64,000 bases of DNA from an uncultured Erythrobacter sp. (GCF_947499705.1 NZ_CANMPJ010000001.1:1585501-1649500); one strand, 5' to 3'. Numbered from the stretch's first letter, positions 16,395-26,333 are shown. Translations and numbers: made by a program. The notes: generated from the sequence alone by a model not told the origin.

Positions 16395-19300
16395 TGCATT
16401 TCCTCGCTTTCGGGAGGTTGAACGGGTGATTCATTTGGGCGCGTGGCTGCGCCCGCGTCGTCTTGGGTCGAGGGGGCGGGTTGCGGGGGGTTTGGTCCAG
16501 GATTGATGGGTACGAAACGGCCCGCTTCGTTGTTGAACAGGCCCCTATCGACGGGATTGCCGAGATATTCAGGGTCGAAGAACGACCGAACTACCGTCGA
16601 CAGCTCGTAGAAATTCTCCGACCGCACATTCACCTTGAACCGGATCGGTAGACTTGCGAGCCGCCGCGTCACGAAATTCTGCGTCGTCCCCTCGCCCTGG
16701 CTAACGCCGTCGAACTGGAAATTTGTGACGATCTCTCCAGCGAGATCGCCATTCAAGCCAATGCTCATTTGAGAATAATCGAGCGAGCGCAGAGCCTGAA
16801 ACGCATAATTGCCCATCGCACCGAGGTCTTCATAAGTCAGGTCGCCGATATAGGCGACATTGCCTCCGGGCTGACGCGAGATCAGCAGTCCGCCTTCGAT
16901 CCGTCCATTGCCGATCGTGTCGAAGACGACGGGTACCGTGCCGTCGAAGGTCCCGGTCGCCCCGAGATTGGTCAGCTCCATCTGGCTTACAAAGGTCGCC
17001 GCATCGAGGCCGACGATCTCGAACACATAGCGCGCACCGCCAGATTCGCCGTAGTCGAGCGTCACCGGGCGCAGAATCAATTCGCCGCCCATAAATGGCC
17101 AGCGCGCGTCCTCGACATTGAGCACCTGCCCATCGCGAAGGCCATAGACCACGCGCCCGCTGAGCACTTCGATACCGGGATTGACCGAGCCGACTTCAAG
17201 CACCTGCCCGGGTTCCGTGGTGATCGCCAACAAGTCGGAGAACCGCATGGTGCCGCGCACCGAACTGACCGGTCCAAAGGCCGCCGCGAAATCGAATCGC
17301 TCGGTGGAGAATGCGCCGGTGCTGGTGAGATCATCGGCAGTCCAACGGATCAAACCGTCGCCAGCGATAGTCCCATCCGCGTCGGCAATCACACCGCTGG
17401 CGAGATAGCTCAGTTGGTCCGGCTGCAGGATACTGTCGAACACCACGCCTGGCACATTGAGCACCGCTTGCCCTGCCCCGCTTCCGAGGTCGTGCTGAAT
17501 ATCCGTCGTCACGATCAGGCGGTCTGTCTCAGGCTCGCGCATCCGGGCGTTTGCGGTGATCGAATTGCCATTCAGAGCGAGTGTCGCATCCCGCGCGAAA
17601 AGTGGTTCGAAACGGGGAAGAGCGTCCGCCTCGGTCCGTTCGGTCAATCGGAACGCTCCATCGCCGAGCAGAAAGACGCCGTCCTCGTATCTCCAACTGC
17701 CCGCGATTTGATCGAGATCGAGCGGCACAACATCGAGCTTTGCGGTGCCATCAGCGAATGTTCCACCGATGAGATCATCGAATGCACCCTGGAACTCCGC
17801 TGCAGTCAGCCGGACAGCATTGTCTTGCTCACCGATCACCGCTGATAGGCCGGCGAGCGCGAACTCGCCCGGATAGCTTAACCGGGTGTTCGCGGTGGTG
17901 ATCATCAGCGGCGATCCGGCGATGTCTCCTTCGATGGCAAGCTCACCTGTTTGTGCACCGATCCGCAAAGTCTCATCGTAAGCAACGATCGGCTGACCAG
18001 CTTGCGGGCATACATTCACCGCCTGACCGTCGAGCGCTAAATCGAAATAGGACAATTGGGCAAACCGCACAGGCGTGCATTGTTGTCCGACAGCGATCTG
18101 CCCATTCGAAGACACCGCGCCCTTTAGAGGAACCGCAAGAGAATTGATCGTGCCACCGGGTATCGCACCGCTGGCAGTGACAAATCCATCGAAAGCAATG
18201 CTTCCATCGGCCTGACTGCGCACCAGCAATTGCGGAACGGCCAATCGGTCTGCGCCTGCGCTGTACTCTTCCATCTCGAGCCGAAGAGCCAAGGCGTCGC
18301 CGCCAACCTGCTCCATACGCCCGGTAATACGCGGCAGCCCCTCGCCGCCAGTCGCGAGGTTGGCCGATAAACGCCCGCCCGTGGTCCAGCTCAGCCTCGA
18401 CACCGCCACCAGTGTTTCGCCAGAATTGGCTCGAAGCCGCGCTTCGGGAACGATAAGTGTCATTCCGTCTTCCGACTGGCGGATGGTCAGATCGGCGGCG
18501 ATTCTCCCGCCATCGGCCGACCGCGCGAGGTTCGACTGAAGCTTGTCGAGCAGGGACGCCGCGAATGTTCCCTCTGCGGCAGTAATTGCATCAGAAAGTG
18601 CCGAGTTGTTCTCCAATGGAAGTGAAGCGCCCTCGCCTTCGAACCGCGCGCTCCAATCGCTGCGAAGCGGTTCTCCTGCCGAGCGGAGGATGCCGTCGGC
18701 AGTCAGTTGGGCAAGAGCGCCGTAGGGTGAGGCGAGTCCCTCCGCCGTTAAGTCATGCCGAAACGTCAGCTCACCGCCGCGCCAAGTAAGATCTGCAGTT
18801 CCGCTCAGCGTTTCACTCGAAAAATCGAAACCGCTCAGGCCAGAGGCTGCAAGGTCGAAATTGCCATCAAGCGCAGTGAACCCGGTATCGAGCGCGAGAT
18901 CGGCAGCAACGTCTGCTCTGGACAATCGGGCCCCGCTACAACTGACGTCGCGGACACGGACAGGGCCGGAAAATCTGGGCACCCCGCCCGGCGTTGTCAG
19001 ATCACCGTAGAGCGTGGCTGTGCGGGTCGAGCATTCATCCGTACCAATTCCGGGAGCCGTCGCGGCAAGCTTTCCGGCAAAGCCGTCGCTTAGCAGCCCT
19101 TCGCCATCGAGCTTCAGACCAACAACGCCGAAATCGGTCTCAATCCGTCCGCGCGCATCGACCAGTCTTACGTCGAATTCGGGCAGTCCGGCGGGTTCTT
19201 CGGTCTCCGCGAACAGCAGCGGATCAAGCGCGCCGAAGCTCACTTGCCCATCGCGGTAGCTACCAAACAGGCGGGCACCGGTGACTTCGATCCGTCCGAT

Positions 19301-19636
19301 CCCGGCGCTAACGAAACCATATTCGATGTTGGCGACCACGCGCTCGGCGGTCAGATCCGGAGCAGCCGGATCGCCGATCACAAGGTTTTCGATCACTTGC
19401 TGCTGCGCGCCGATCGAAACGATATCGTAGGTAGCTTCGACTCCGGTTTGCGCCAGTTGGTCGTCGATCAGATTGCCGGCAATCCGCTCGCGGCTCAGCC
19501 AGCCGCCAATCACCGCCGTCAGCACCAGAATCAGCAGCGCAAGCGCGATCCGCCAAATCCCGCGTCTCAGCGAGAATTGCCTCGTTTGACCCGCATCGGG
19601 CATGTCAGTCGATCGATCCTGCTCGGCTGCTGCCAT
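16391..19636 (-). CDS. ydbH: YdbH family AsmA-like intermembrane lipid-transport protein
   Basis: A 1,081-aa AsmA-like protein: a cytoplasmic N-terminus, one membrane helix (about 30-50, IWRIALALLILVLTAVIGGWL), and a very long beta-strand-rich periplasmic part. In E. coli YdbH works redundantly with TamB and YhdP to carry phospholipids to the outer membrane through a hydrophobic groove. The C-terminal region (VVFDTIGNGRIEGGLLISRQ and FNNEAGRFVPINPG) matches the conserved end of this family, followed by a Pro-rich tail. ATG 19636 is preferred, with GGGGGG ahead of it. It is the first gene of ydbH-ynbE-ydbL. Confidence 0.88.
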   Translation of the reverse strand: MAAAEQDRSTDMPDAGQTRQFSLRRGIWRIALALLILVLTAVIGGWLSRERIAGNLIDDQLAQTGVEATYDIVSIGAQQQVIENLVIGDPAAPDLTAERVVANIEYGFVSAGIGRIEVTGARLFGSYRDGQVSFGALDPLLFAETEEPAGLPEFDVRLVDARGRIETDFGVVGLKLDGEGLLSDGFAGKLAATAPGIGTDECSTRTATLYGDLTTPGGVPRFSGPVRVRDVSCSGARLSRADVAADLALDTGFTALDGNFDLAASGLSGFDFSSETLSGTADLTWRGGELTFRHDLTAEGLASPYGALAQLTADGILRSAGEPLRSDWSARFEGEGASLPLENNSALSDAITAAEGTFAASLLDKLQSNLARSADGGRIAADLTIRQSEDGMTLIVPEARLRANSGETLVAVSRLSWTTGGRLSANLATGGEGLPRITGRMEQVGGDALALRLEMEEYSAGADRLAVPQLLVRSQADGSIAFDGFVTASGAIPGGTINSLAVPLKGAVSSNGQIAVGQQCTPVRFAQLSYFDLALDGQAVNVCPQAGQPIVAYDETLRIGAQTGELAIEGDIAGSPLMITTANTRLSYPGEFALAGLSAVIGEQDNAVRLTAAEFQGAFDDLIGGTFADGTAKLDVVPLDLDQIAGSWRYEDGVFLLGDGAFRLTERTEADALPRFEPLFARDATLALNGNSITANARMREPETDRLIVTTDIQHDLGSGAGQAVLNVPGVVFDSILQPDQLSYLASGVIADADGTIAGDGLIRWTADDLTSTGAFSTERFDFAAAFGPVSSVRGTMRFSDLLAITTEPGQVLEVGSVNPGIEVLSGRVVYGLRDGQVLNVEDARWPFMGGELILRPVTLDYGESGGARYVFEIVGLDAATFVSQMELTNLGATGTFDGTVPVVFDTIGNGRIEGGLLISRQPGGNVAYIGDLTYEDLGAMGNYAFQALRSLDYSQMSIGLNGDLAGEIVTNFQFDGVSQGEGTTQNFVTRRLASLPIRFKVNVRSENFYELSTVVRSFFDPEYLGNPVDRGLFNNEAGRFVPINPGPNPPQPAPSTQDDAGAATRPNESPVQPPESEEMQ

Positions 19637-19711
19637 AGTTCCCCCCACTTGCGCGTATCGTCCTGTAAAGGCAATGAACGCCGGTAAGGAAATGCGTTTG
19701 TAGGGGATCGC

Positions 19712-20458
19712 GTGGCAGAGCCGGACGACACATTCGACTTTGGCTCGGGCGATCGCTCAAGCGAGCCTGCAAAGTCGGATTCGAGCAAAGCGGCAGGGAT
19801 TGGCCACCGCGCGCGCCTTCGAAGACGACTGCTGAAAGGCGGTGCCGAAGCTCTCGCCGACTACGAAGTGCTCGAATACCTGCTGTTCGCCGCGATCAAG
19901 CAGGGCGATACCAAGCCGATTGCCAAACAACTGATCAAACAGTTCGGTTCACTTGCAGGTGTGCTGAACGCCGATCCTGCCGCACTTCAAAGGGTCAAAG
20001 GCGTCGGTGAAACCAGCGCGGCGGCTCTCAAGAGCGTTTCAGTCGCGGCGCGGCGCATGGCCCGCAGCGAAGTGATGAAGAAGCCCGTTCTGGGGTCTTG
20101 GCAATCACTGCTCGACTATCTCGCAATCGATATGGCGCATCTGACGGTCGAACGCGTGCGCGTGCTGTATCTCGACACCAAGAATCAACTTATCGACGAC
20201 CATCATGTGGGCGACGGCTCAATCGACGAAGCCAGCATCCATCCGCGCGAGGTAATCCGCCGGGCACTGGACCTTGGCGCAAGTGCGCTAATCCTGGTCC
20301 ACAACCATCCCAGCGGCAGTCCTGAGCCGAGCCGAGCCGATATCCAGATTACTCAGCGGATCGCCGAGGCTGGCCGTTTGCTGGGCGTGACTGTGCATGA
20401 CCACGTCATCGTTGGACGCGAAGGCCACGTTAGCCTGCGCGCCAAGGGATTGATCTAA
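19712..20458 (+). CDS. radC: RadC family JAB-domain protein
   Basis: A 248-aa RadC-type protein. Its N-terminal part has an ALADYEVLEYLLF segment and a helix-hairpin-helix (LQRVKGVGETSAAALKSV). The C-terminal JAB/MPN metal site is HNHPSGSPEPSRADIQ near residue 196. Despite the RadC name a role in DNA repair is not established; the fold is that of a metal-dependent isopeptidase. GTG 19712 is preceded by AGGGGA. It is divergent from ydbH. Confidence 0.92.
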   Translation: MAEPDDTFDFGSGDRSSEPAKSDSSKAAGIGHRARLRRRLLKGGAEALADYEVLEYLLFAAIKQGDTKPIAKQLIKQFGSLAGVLNADPAALQRVKGVGETSAAALKSVSVAARRMARSEVMKKPVLGSWQSLLDYLAIDMAHLTVERVRVLYLDTKNQLIDDHHVGDGSIDEASIHPREVIRRALDLGASALILVHNHPSGSPEPSRADIQITQRIAEAGRLLGVTVHDHVIVGREGHVSLRAKGLI

Positions 20459-20460
20459 AG

Positions 20461-22632
20461 CTATACTCTCTCGGTAATGAGACGGACGCCAGAATGACGC
20501 GCGAAGAAGTTCCACGCCCAGTTGATCACCACCGTAACGCGGTTGCGCGTGCCGGTCAGGAAGCCAACATGGACGAGGCCCCACAGCCACCAGGCCACTG
20601 AACCCGACAGTTTGAACCGCCCGAAATCCGCAACCGCAGATTTGCGCCCGATCGTCGCGAGGCTGCCTTGATGTTTGTACACAAACGGACCGGGGCATTC
20701 CTTGTCGAGCAGCTCCGCCTCCACGACACGCGAGACATAGGCACCCGCCTGTTTCGCAGCCGGAGCGAGGCCCGGAACGGGATTGCCTTCCCATGCCGTG
20801 CTGCCAGCCGTGTCACCAATCGCGAACACGTTTTGAAGGCCCTTCACCCGCATTTGATCATCAACGAGGATGCGGCCTGAACGGTCAGCCTCAGCGTCCA
20901 GCCACCGGGCCGCTGGAGAAGCAGTCACGCCTGCCGCCCAAAGCACCGTTTCGGTCTCGATCAGCGTGTCCTCGCCGATCCGCACATACTCCTCGGCGAT
21001 CTCGGTAACACGGCTACCTGTCCGGATTTCGACGCCGAGATTTTTGAGTGACGTCATGGCTTCATCCGAAAGCTCTTCGGGAAACGCCGGGAGAATGCGG
21101 TCGCCCGATTGCACCAAAATCACCCTCGCGCTGGCAGGGTCCACGGTGCGGAATTCGCGTTCGACATTGAGCTTCGCCAGTTCAGCAATTGCGCCAGCCA
21201 GCTCCACTCCGGTTGGCCCAGCCCCAACGATGACGAACGTCAAAAGCCGATTGATGCGTTCCTCATTGTCGCATGCCTCAGCCTGCTCGAACGCATTCAG
21301 TATGGAACCGCGCACGGCCACACCGTCTTCGATGGTTTTGAGACCGGGAGCGAATTCGCCCCATTCATCGCGGCCGAAATAGCTGTGGGTGGCTCCAGTC
21401 GCGAGCACGAGTTTGTCATAGTGAAGCAATTGATCGTCGCTGTGAGTGACGGTCTTCGCCGCGCTGTCGATAGCCTTCACTTCGCCTTTAAGCACCCGGA
21501 CATTCCCATCGGGCCGGAACAGGCTACGGATCGGCGTTGCAATATCAGCCGGGTTCAACGTTGCGGTGGCGATTTGATAAAGCAGCGGCTGGAACAGGTG
21601 GTAATTGCGCTTGTCGATCAGGGTAATGCGCACAGGGAGGCGCTTCAATCGCTCGACCGCAGCGAGCCCGCCAAACCCGGCTCCAACAACCACAACATGC
21701 GGCCAACGGTCAGGAATTTCGGAATAATCGCGGTCAAACAGGATGTTCTTCTCCATCCACAGCGCGATCATCCGGTCGACTGAGAGCACCCCCGCCCCGC
21801 GCGCCTCGTAAAGCGCAAGGAACAAAAACGGGTACAACGTCACATTGGGATGAGCGCCCGCGATCATGAAGAAACCAATGAGAAAGAACAGCAGATACGA
21901 GACCACGCTTGCGGCAAAACCGAGGAAGAACAGCACCGCACAGACGACTGCGAGCCAGTCGGGAAAACCAGAGAAAATTGTTGTCGGAAGCCACGTCGCC
22001 AGTGCAATCGACGGTTCGAACACCTCGGCATAGGCGAGCAACGACACGCCCAGCCAAACGCGAGTGGTCGCCATCACTACGGGAGCCAGGTTTTCTCGCG
22101 CCCATTCCCAAACGATGATTGTAGGCCGAGCCAACGGGAGCGCGCTTTGCTTCATTCCCGCCGCCAGCACCCGGTCGAGCGAGAACGCACCCGATCCGTG
22201 AACAATGTACCAGATCAACATCGCTGAAATCAGCAGGTTGCTAGTCGTCGGGACATAGACTGCCTGGCTTATGATAGTCAGCGCCGCCATGGCGAGTGCA
22301 GCTGGGCGCGTGAAGAAGCCTAAGATCAACAAGACCGCGCCAACCAGCTCGATGGTCAGGCCCGTGGTCGCCGCGGTCGTAGGATCCATCCAGCTTACCG
22401 GATATTCGTTGGCGGCCAGATAGACCGCCGTTTCCCAGTCGAACGCCTTTACCATCCCAGAGCGCAAGAACGACAGCGCGATGAATATCCGAGTGACCAG
22501 GTCGGTAAACGGCCAGAACAGCTCGGTGCTGCCGGAATACCACTTCGCCCAGCGCCGCAGTGTCACCCTGACAAAGGGTGACAAACGTTCCTCTTGCAGC
22601 GGTGCATCCACCGTGTCCGCAGCGCTCGGCAT
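20461..22632 (-). CDS. DoxX-like membrane domain fused to type II NADH dehydrogenase
   Basis: A 723-aa two-part protein. Residues about 1-290 form a multi-helix DoxX-like membrane region (for example FIALSFLRSGMVKAFDW and LILGFFTRPAALAMAALT). From about 310 a complete NDH-2-type flavoprotein follows: the first Rossmann motif VVVVGAGFGGLAAVERL, then TLIDKRNYHLFQPLLYQIAT, a second Rossmann motif FVIVGAGPTGVELAGAI and VFAIGDTAG for FAD. NDH-2 oxidises NADH and reduces quinone without pumping protons. Such fusions occur in some proteobacteria; the DoxX part presumably anchors the enzyme, which is inference. Its stop nearly meets the radC stop. Confidence 0.9.
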   Translation of the reverse strand: MPSAADTVDAPLQEERLSPFVRVTLRRWAKWYSGSTELFWPFTDLVTRIFIALSFLRSGMVKAFDWETAVYLAANEYPVSWMDPTTAATTGLTIELVGAVLLILGFFTRPAALAMAALTIISQAVYVPTTSNLLISAMLIWYIVHGSGAFSLDRVLAAGMKQSALPLARPTIIVWEWARENLAPVVMATTRVWLGVSLLAYAEVFEPSIALATWLPTTIFSGFPDWLAVVCAVLFFLGFAASVVSYLLFFLIGFFMIAGAHPNVTLYPFLFLALYEARGAGVLSVDRMIALWMEKNILFDRDYSEIPDRWPHVVVVGAGFGGLAAVERLKRLPVRITLIDKRNYHLFQPLLYQIATATLNPADIATPIRSLFRPDGNVRVLKGEVKAIDSAAKTVTHSDDQLLHYDKLVLATGATHSYFGRDEWGEFAPGLKTIEDGVAVRGSILNAFEQAEACDNEERINRLLTFVIVGAGPTGVELAGAIAELAKLNVEREFRTVDPASARVILVQSGDRILPAFPEELSDEAMTSLKNLGVEIRTGSRVTEIAEEYVRIGEDTLIETETVLWAAGVTASPAARWLDAEADRSGRILVDDQMRVKGLQNVFAIGDTAGSTAWEGNPVPGLAPAAKQAGAYVSRVVEAELLDKECPGPFVYKHQGSLATIGRKSAVADFGRFKLSGSVAWWLWGLVHVGFLTGTRNRVTVVINWAWNFFARHSGVRLITERV

Positions 22633-22703
22633 CGAATTGTCCTCCTGCCCTACAATTCGCGGCTTAGCCGGTTCAGTTACAAGAAGACAATCGAATGCGT
22701 GGT

Positions 22704-23288
22704 TTAGGCCCGCTGGCAGAACCGCGAACGTCTTACCGTGTCGACTTCGCTCGCCGAAAGCTGCGGTGGATTATAGTTGATGCTGGCGGTCGGCGTGCTC
22801 ATCAAATTTGAGGTGCCGTTGACATGTCGCAGACCAAGGACATGTCCAACCTCGTGCGCCAGCGTCCACGGTGAGCCCAAGGCTGACACAACGCAGGCCC
22901 CGCGATCGCGCGGATGTGATGCGCAACCGGCCAGTCTTCTCCCGGTCTCGGTTTCGACTTCATTGACCCAGAAACACAGAATATGGTTTTCCGGTACGCC
23001 CTGAAACGTGCCGATCCCAAACATCGCATCCTGTTGCTGTGTCATCGCCTGATTCATCGTGCAGGCCCCGACATCGACATTGCTCAGGCTTACGCATTGC
23101 CTGTCCGTGTTGGTGTGTGGCGGCATACTTTGACCGCTCGCAAAGGCTATACAGATGCCATACTGCCCATATGTCGCCTGCGCATTTCTCATCGCCGTGG
23201 CTTCAGATACGCGGGGTATTCCAAGACTGCGCAGATGCAGGCGGACAACGTGATCGCATTGATTTCCCAGCTCGTCACGAATTGGCAT
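22704..23288 (-). CDS. metzincin-like zinc metalloprotease without a signal peptide
   Basis: A 194-aa predicted zinc protease. The catalytic site LAHEVGHVLGLRHV (His145, Glu146, His149, His155) is followed by a Met-turn at NLMS (161-164), the metzincin arrangement seen in matrixin-like enzymes. Nine cysteines suggest disulphides, yet the N-terminus (MPIRDELGNQCDHVVRLHL) is not a signal peptide. ATG 23288 with GGAG eight bases ahead is a strong start, so a missed leader is unlikely. It faces away from purB across 208 bases. Export by a type I system or an intracellular role are both open. Confidence 0.78.
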   Translation of the reverse strand: MPIRDELGNQCDHVVRLHLRSLGIPRVSEATAMRNAQATYGQYGICIAFASGQSMPPHTNTDRQCVSLSNVDVGACTMNQAMTQQQDAMFGIGTFQGVPENHILCFWVNEVETETGRRLAGCASHPRDRGACVVSALGSPWTLAHEVGHVLGLRHVNGTSNLMSTPTASINYNPPQLSASEVDTVRRSRFCQRA

Positions 23289-23496
23289 AGGTCGCTCCTC
23301 TCCCTGAATAGCGACCCTCAAGGATTGCCGATCTGTCCCGACCGGTTCGTTGCAAGCAGTGTGCCCGTTCGGCGCGCGATCACAATGTAGAAACGCGCCA
23401 ATTTTCTCGCTTGTGGAAGGGCGATGCCAGCGTGAGTTGACACTCCCGGCGGCGAACCGTAGCCGCGCCTTTTCCAACACACGGAGACGCCCCAAA

Positions 23497-24807
23497 ATGG
23501 TCCCGCGCTACGCACGCCCCGCCATGACCGCCATCTGGGAACCGGAGACGAAATTTCGCATCTGGTTTGAGATTGAAGCGCACGCTACCCAAAAGCTGGG
23601 TGAAATGGGCGTGGTGCCGCCTTCGGCTGGCAAGGCGCTGTGGGACTGGTGGGCAACCAATCCGAAAATCGACGTCGAAGCGATTGACGCCATCGAGGCG
23701 GTGACCAAGCATGACGTCATTGCATTTCTGACATGGGTCGCCGAGCAGGTCGGCGACGAGGCGCGCTTCATGCATCAGGGCATGACGTCATCGGACGTGC
23801 TCGACACCACGCTGTCGGTGCAGCTGGCGCAGGCTTCGGACCTACTGCTGGAAGATCTCGACGCGCTGCTTGCTGCGATCAAGACGCGCGCTGAGGAACA
23901 CAAATACACGCCGACGATTGGCCGCAGTCATGGCATCCACGCCGAACCAGTGACTTTCGGGCTGAAGCTCGCGCAGGCCTACGCCGAGTTCGACCGTTGC
24001 CGTGATCGCCTGATCGCCGCACGCAAGGAGATCGCGACATGCGCTGTATCAGGCGCCGTCGGAACCTTTGCTAACATTGATCCCGAAGTTGAAGCCTATG
24101 TCGCGGAGAAACTGGGTCTGACCCCTGAGCCGGTCTCGACGCAGGTTATCCCGCGCGATCGCCACGCCATGTACTTCGCGACACTCGCAGTCATCGCAGG
24201 GTCGATTGAGCGGCTTGCGGTCGAAGTCCGCCATTTGCAGCGCACCGAAGTCCTTGAAGCCGAAGAATACTTCTCCCCAGGCCAGAAGGGTTCGTCGGCG
24301 ATGCCGCACAAGCGTAACCCGATCCTGACCGAAAACCTGACCGGCCAAGCGCGCATGATCCGTTCCTACGCACTGCCGGCATTGGAGAACGTGGCGCTGT
24401 GGCATGAGCGCGATATTTCGCACTCCTCGGTCGAACGTTTCATCGGGCCGGATGCGACGATCACGCTCGACTTCTCGCTCGCGCGGCTGACCGGCGTGAT
24501 TGAGAAACTGCTGATCTATCCTGAGCGCATGCAGGCCAATCTCGATGCAATGGGCGGGTTGGTTCACTCGCAGCGCGTGCTGCTTGCGCTCACCCAGGCA
24601 GGCGTGAGCCGCGAGGATGCCTACCGTCTGGTTCAGCGTAACGCGATGAAGGTGTGGGAATCGAATGGCGCGCAATCGTTGCTCGAATTGCTCAAGGCTG
24701 ACGAGGAAGTCACCGCCGCGCTGAGTGACACCGAACTCGAAGAGAAATTCGACCTCGCCTACCACTTCAAGCATGTCGATACGGTCTTTGCCAGAGTCTT
24801 TGGCTAA
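23497..24807 (+). CDS. purB: adenylosuccinate lyase
   Basis: PurB cleaves SAICAR and adenylosuccinate, two fumarate-releasing steps in purine synthesis. The 436-aa protein carries the fumarase/aspartase signature GSSAMPHKRNPIL near residue 267, HQGMTSSDVLDTTLS near 90, and GRSHGIHAEP near 145. ATG 23497 is chosen with GGAG ahead. The longer upstream frame lacks homology and overlaps the divergent promoter region. Confidence 0.96.
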   Translation: MVPRYARPAMTAIWEPETKFRIWFEIEAHATQKLGEMGVVPPSAGKALWDWWATNPKIDVEAIDAIEAVTKHDVIAFLTWVAEQVGDEARFMHQGMTSSDVLDTTLSVQLAQASDLLLEDLDALLAAIKTRAEEHKYTPTIGRSHGIHAEPVTFGLKLAQAYAEFDRCRDRLIAARKEIATCAVSGAVGTFANIDPEVEAYVAEKLGLTPEPVSTQVIPRDRHAMYFATLAVIAGSIERLAVEVRHLQRTEVLEAEEYFSPGQKGSSAMPHKRNPILTENLTGQARMIRSYALPALENVALWHERDISHSSVERFIGPDATITLDFSLARLTGVIEKLLIYPERMQANLDAMGGLVHSQRVLLALTQAGVSREDAYRLVQRNAMKVWESNGAQSLLELLKADEEVTAALSDTELEEKFDLAYHFKHVDTVFARVFG

Positions 24808-24906
24808 GTCTTCGGCTGACCGCCAAAACCGCGCAATTGCTAGACTCACCGCGCAAAGTGCTTAAGTCTTTGGATCACGCGAGGGAATAAGAGGGGAACG
24901 GATCCC

Positions 24907-25278
24907 ATGCAGATCGTGCGCACCATAATATGGGTTTTGATCCTTTTCGGGATCCTCGCCTTTTCGTTCTTCAACTGGGATACGGTCGAGGTCACGCTGT
25001 GGGACAATATGGTCCTTGAGACCAAGATCCCCGCCCTTGTGATCATCGCCTTCCTGCTCGGTTTGGTCCCGATGTGGCTATACCACCGCAGCGTCAAATG
25101 GAGCCTCAGCCGCCGCGTTCGCAGCCTGGAAAACGCAGCCAAGTCGAATGCGCTGGCGCAGCGGCACGATCCGGCTGTTGGCAAGCCTGTGGACAAACCT
25201 GCGGAAAAGACCGGTGAAAGCTCTGGAAGCGCTGGGGATACTCTTACTCCTGCAGCTGGTGACGCAGGCGGCGAATGA
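24907..25278 (+). CDS. LapA-domain (DUF1049) membrane protein
   Basis: A 123-aa inner-membrane protein with two helices (about 4-22 and 38-58) separated by NWDTVEVTLWDNMVLETKIP, the LapA/DUF1049 pattern. A charged linker and a Gly/Ser/Ala-rich tail follow. In E. coli LapA works with LapB in lipopolysaccharide assembly; whether this copy does so is not shown. It overlaps pyrF by four bases (ATGA), a frequent alphaproteobacterial pairing. Confidence 0.85.
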   Translation: MQIVRTIIWVLILFGILAFSFFNWDTVEVTLWDNMVLETKIPALVIIAFLLGLVPMWLYHRSVKWSLSRRVRSLENAAKSNALAQRHDPAVGKPVDKPAEKTGESSGSAGDTLTPAAGDAGGE

Positions 25279-25949
25279 GCAATCCGATCTATCTCGCGCT
25301 CGACATTCCCCAGATTGAGCCTGCCAAGGCGCTGCTGGAAAAGGTCAAAGCGCATATCGGCGGCGTGAAGCTCGGTCTGGAGTTCTTCTGCGCCCATGGC
25401 GGGCACGGCGTCCACGAGATCGCACATATGGGCCTGCCGATCTTCCTCGACCTGAAATTTCACGACATTCCGAACACAGTCGCCGCCGCGATGCAGGCGA
25501 TCCACGTCTACGAACCCACCATCGTCACAGTCCACGCCAGTGGAGGACGGGCGATGATGGAAGACGCCAAGGCTGCAGCGGCGGAAGGCTGCAAGGTTGT
25601 TGGCGTCACCACCCTGACCAGCCTCGACGCGGGAGACCTTACCAAGACGGGCGTGTATGGCAGCCCCGAAACGCAGGTGATGCGTCTGGCGGAACTGGCC
25701 CATGAAGCCGGACTCGATGGAATTGTGTGTTCCGGCAAAGAAGTCGGCCAGGTGCGTAAGCAATGGAAGGACGGCTATTTCGTCGTCCCCGGCTTGCGCC
25801 CGAACGGCAACGGCACCGGCGACCAGAAACGTGTCGTGACGCCCCGTTCAGCCCGCGACAGCGGCGCAAGTGTGCTCGTGATCGGACGGCCAATCAGCCG
25901 CGCCAACGATCCGGTCGCGGCAGCGCGGGCAATCGAAGCAACACTTTAG
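25275..25949 (+). CDS. pyrF: orotidine 5'-phosphate decarboxylase
   Basis: PyrF converts OMP to UMP, the last step of de novo pyrimidine synthesis. The 224-aa protein has the catalytic Lys-Asp cluster FLDLKFHDIPNTVAAAM near residue 56, LALDIP at the start, and VPGLRPNGN and VIGRPISRA phosphate-binding loops. It starts inside the end of the LapA-like gene. Confidence 0.96.
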   Translation: MSNPIYLALDIPQIEPAKALLEKVKAHIGGVKLGLEFFCAHGGHGVHEIAHMGLPIFLDLKFHDIPNTVAAAMQAIHVYEPTIVTVHASGGRAMMEDAKAAAAEGCKVVGVTTLTSLDAGDLTKTGVYGSPETQVMRLAELAHEAGLDGIVCSGKEVGQVRKQWKDGYFVVPGLRPNGNGTGDQKRVVTPRSARDSGASVLVIGRPISRANDPVAAARAIEATL

Positions 25950-25958
25950 GGCGAAACC

Positions 25959-26333
25959 TTGCCTGATATTGCCACCCCCAACCTTCCATCCCGCAACTTC
26001 GATGCGACCGCAGCGTTCTATGCGCAATTAGGTTTTGAATGCGCGTACAAAGACGGCGGCTGGATGATCCTGCATCGCGGGCCTGCGGGCAGCCGGTTGG
26101 TGCTCGAATTCTTTCCCTATCCGGATCTCGACCCATACAGCAGCTCGTTCAGCGCCTGCCTTCGCCTTGATGATCTGCCTGCGATGATGGCTCAAATCGA
26201 AGCCAGCGACGTTCCGCAACGCCATAAGGACATGCCGCGATTTTCTGCGCCGAAAATGGAAGCAAGCGGGCTTACCATTGCCTACATGGTCGATATTGAC
26301 GGAACCCTGATCCGCCTGATCCAGAACGATTGA
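25959..26333 (+). CDS. VOC (glyoxalase/bleomycin-resistance fold) protein
   Basis: A 124-aa single-domain vicinal-oxygen-chelate protein (FDATAAFYAQLGFECAYKDG opening, GPAGSRLVLEFFPYP strand). Small VOC proteins often bind drugs or act as metalloenzymes, and no substrate can be given. The start appears to be TTG 25959, nine bases after pyrF. It sits between pyrF and trpF on the same strand. Confidence 0.8.
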   Translation: MPDIATPNLPSRNFDATAAFYAQLGFECAYKDGGWMILHRGPAGSRLVLEFFPYPDLDPYSSSFSACLRLDDLPAMMAQIEASDVPQRHKDMPRFSAPKMEASGLTIAYMVDIDGTLIRLIQND

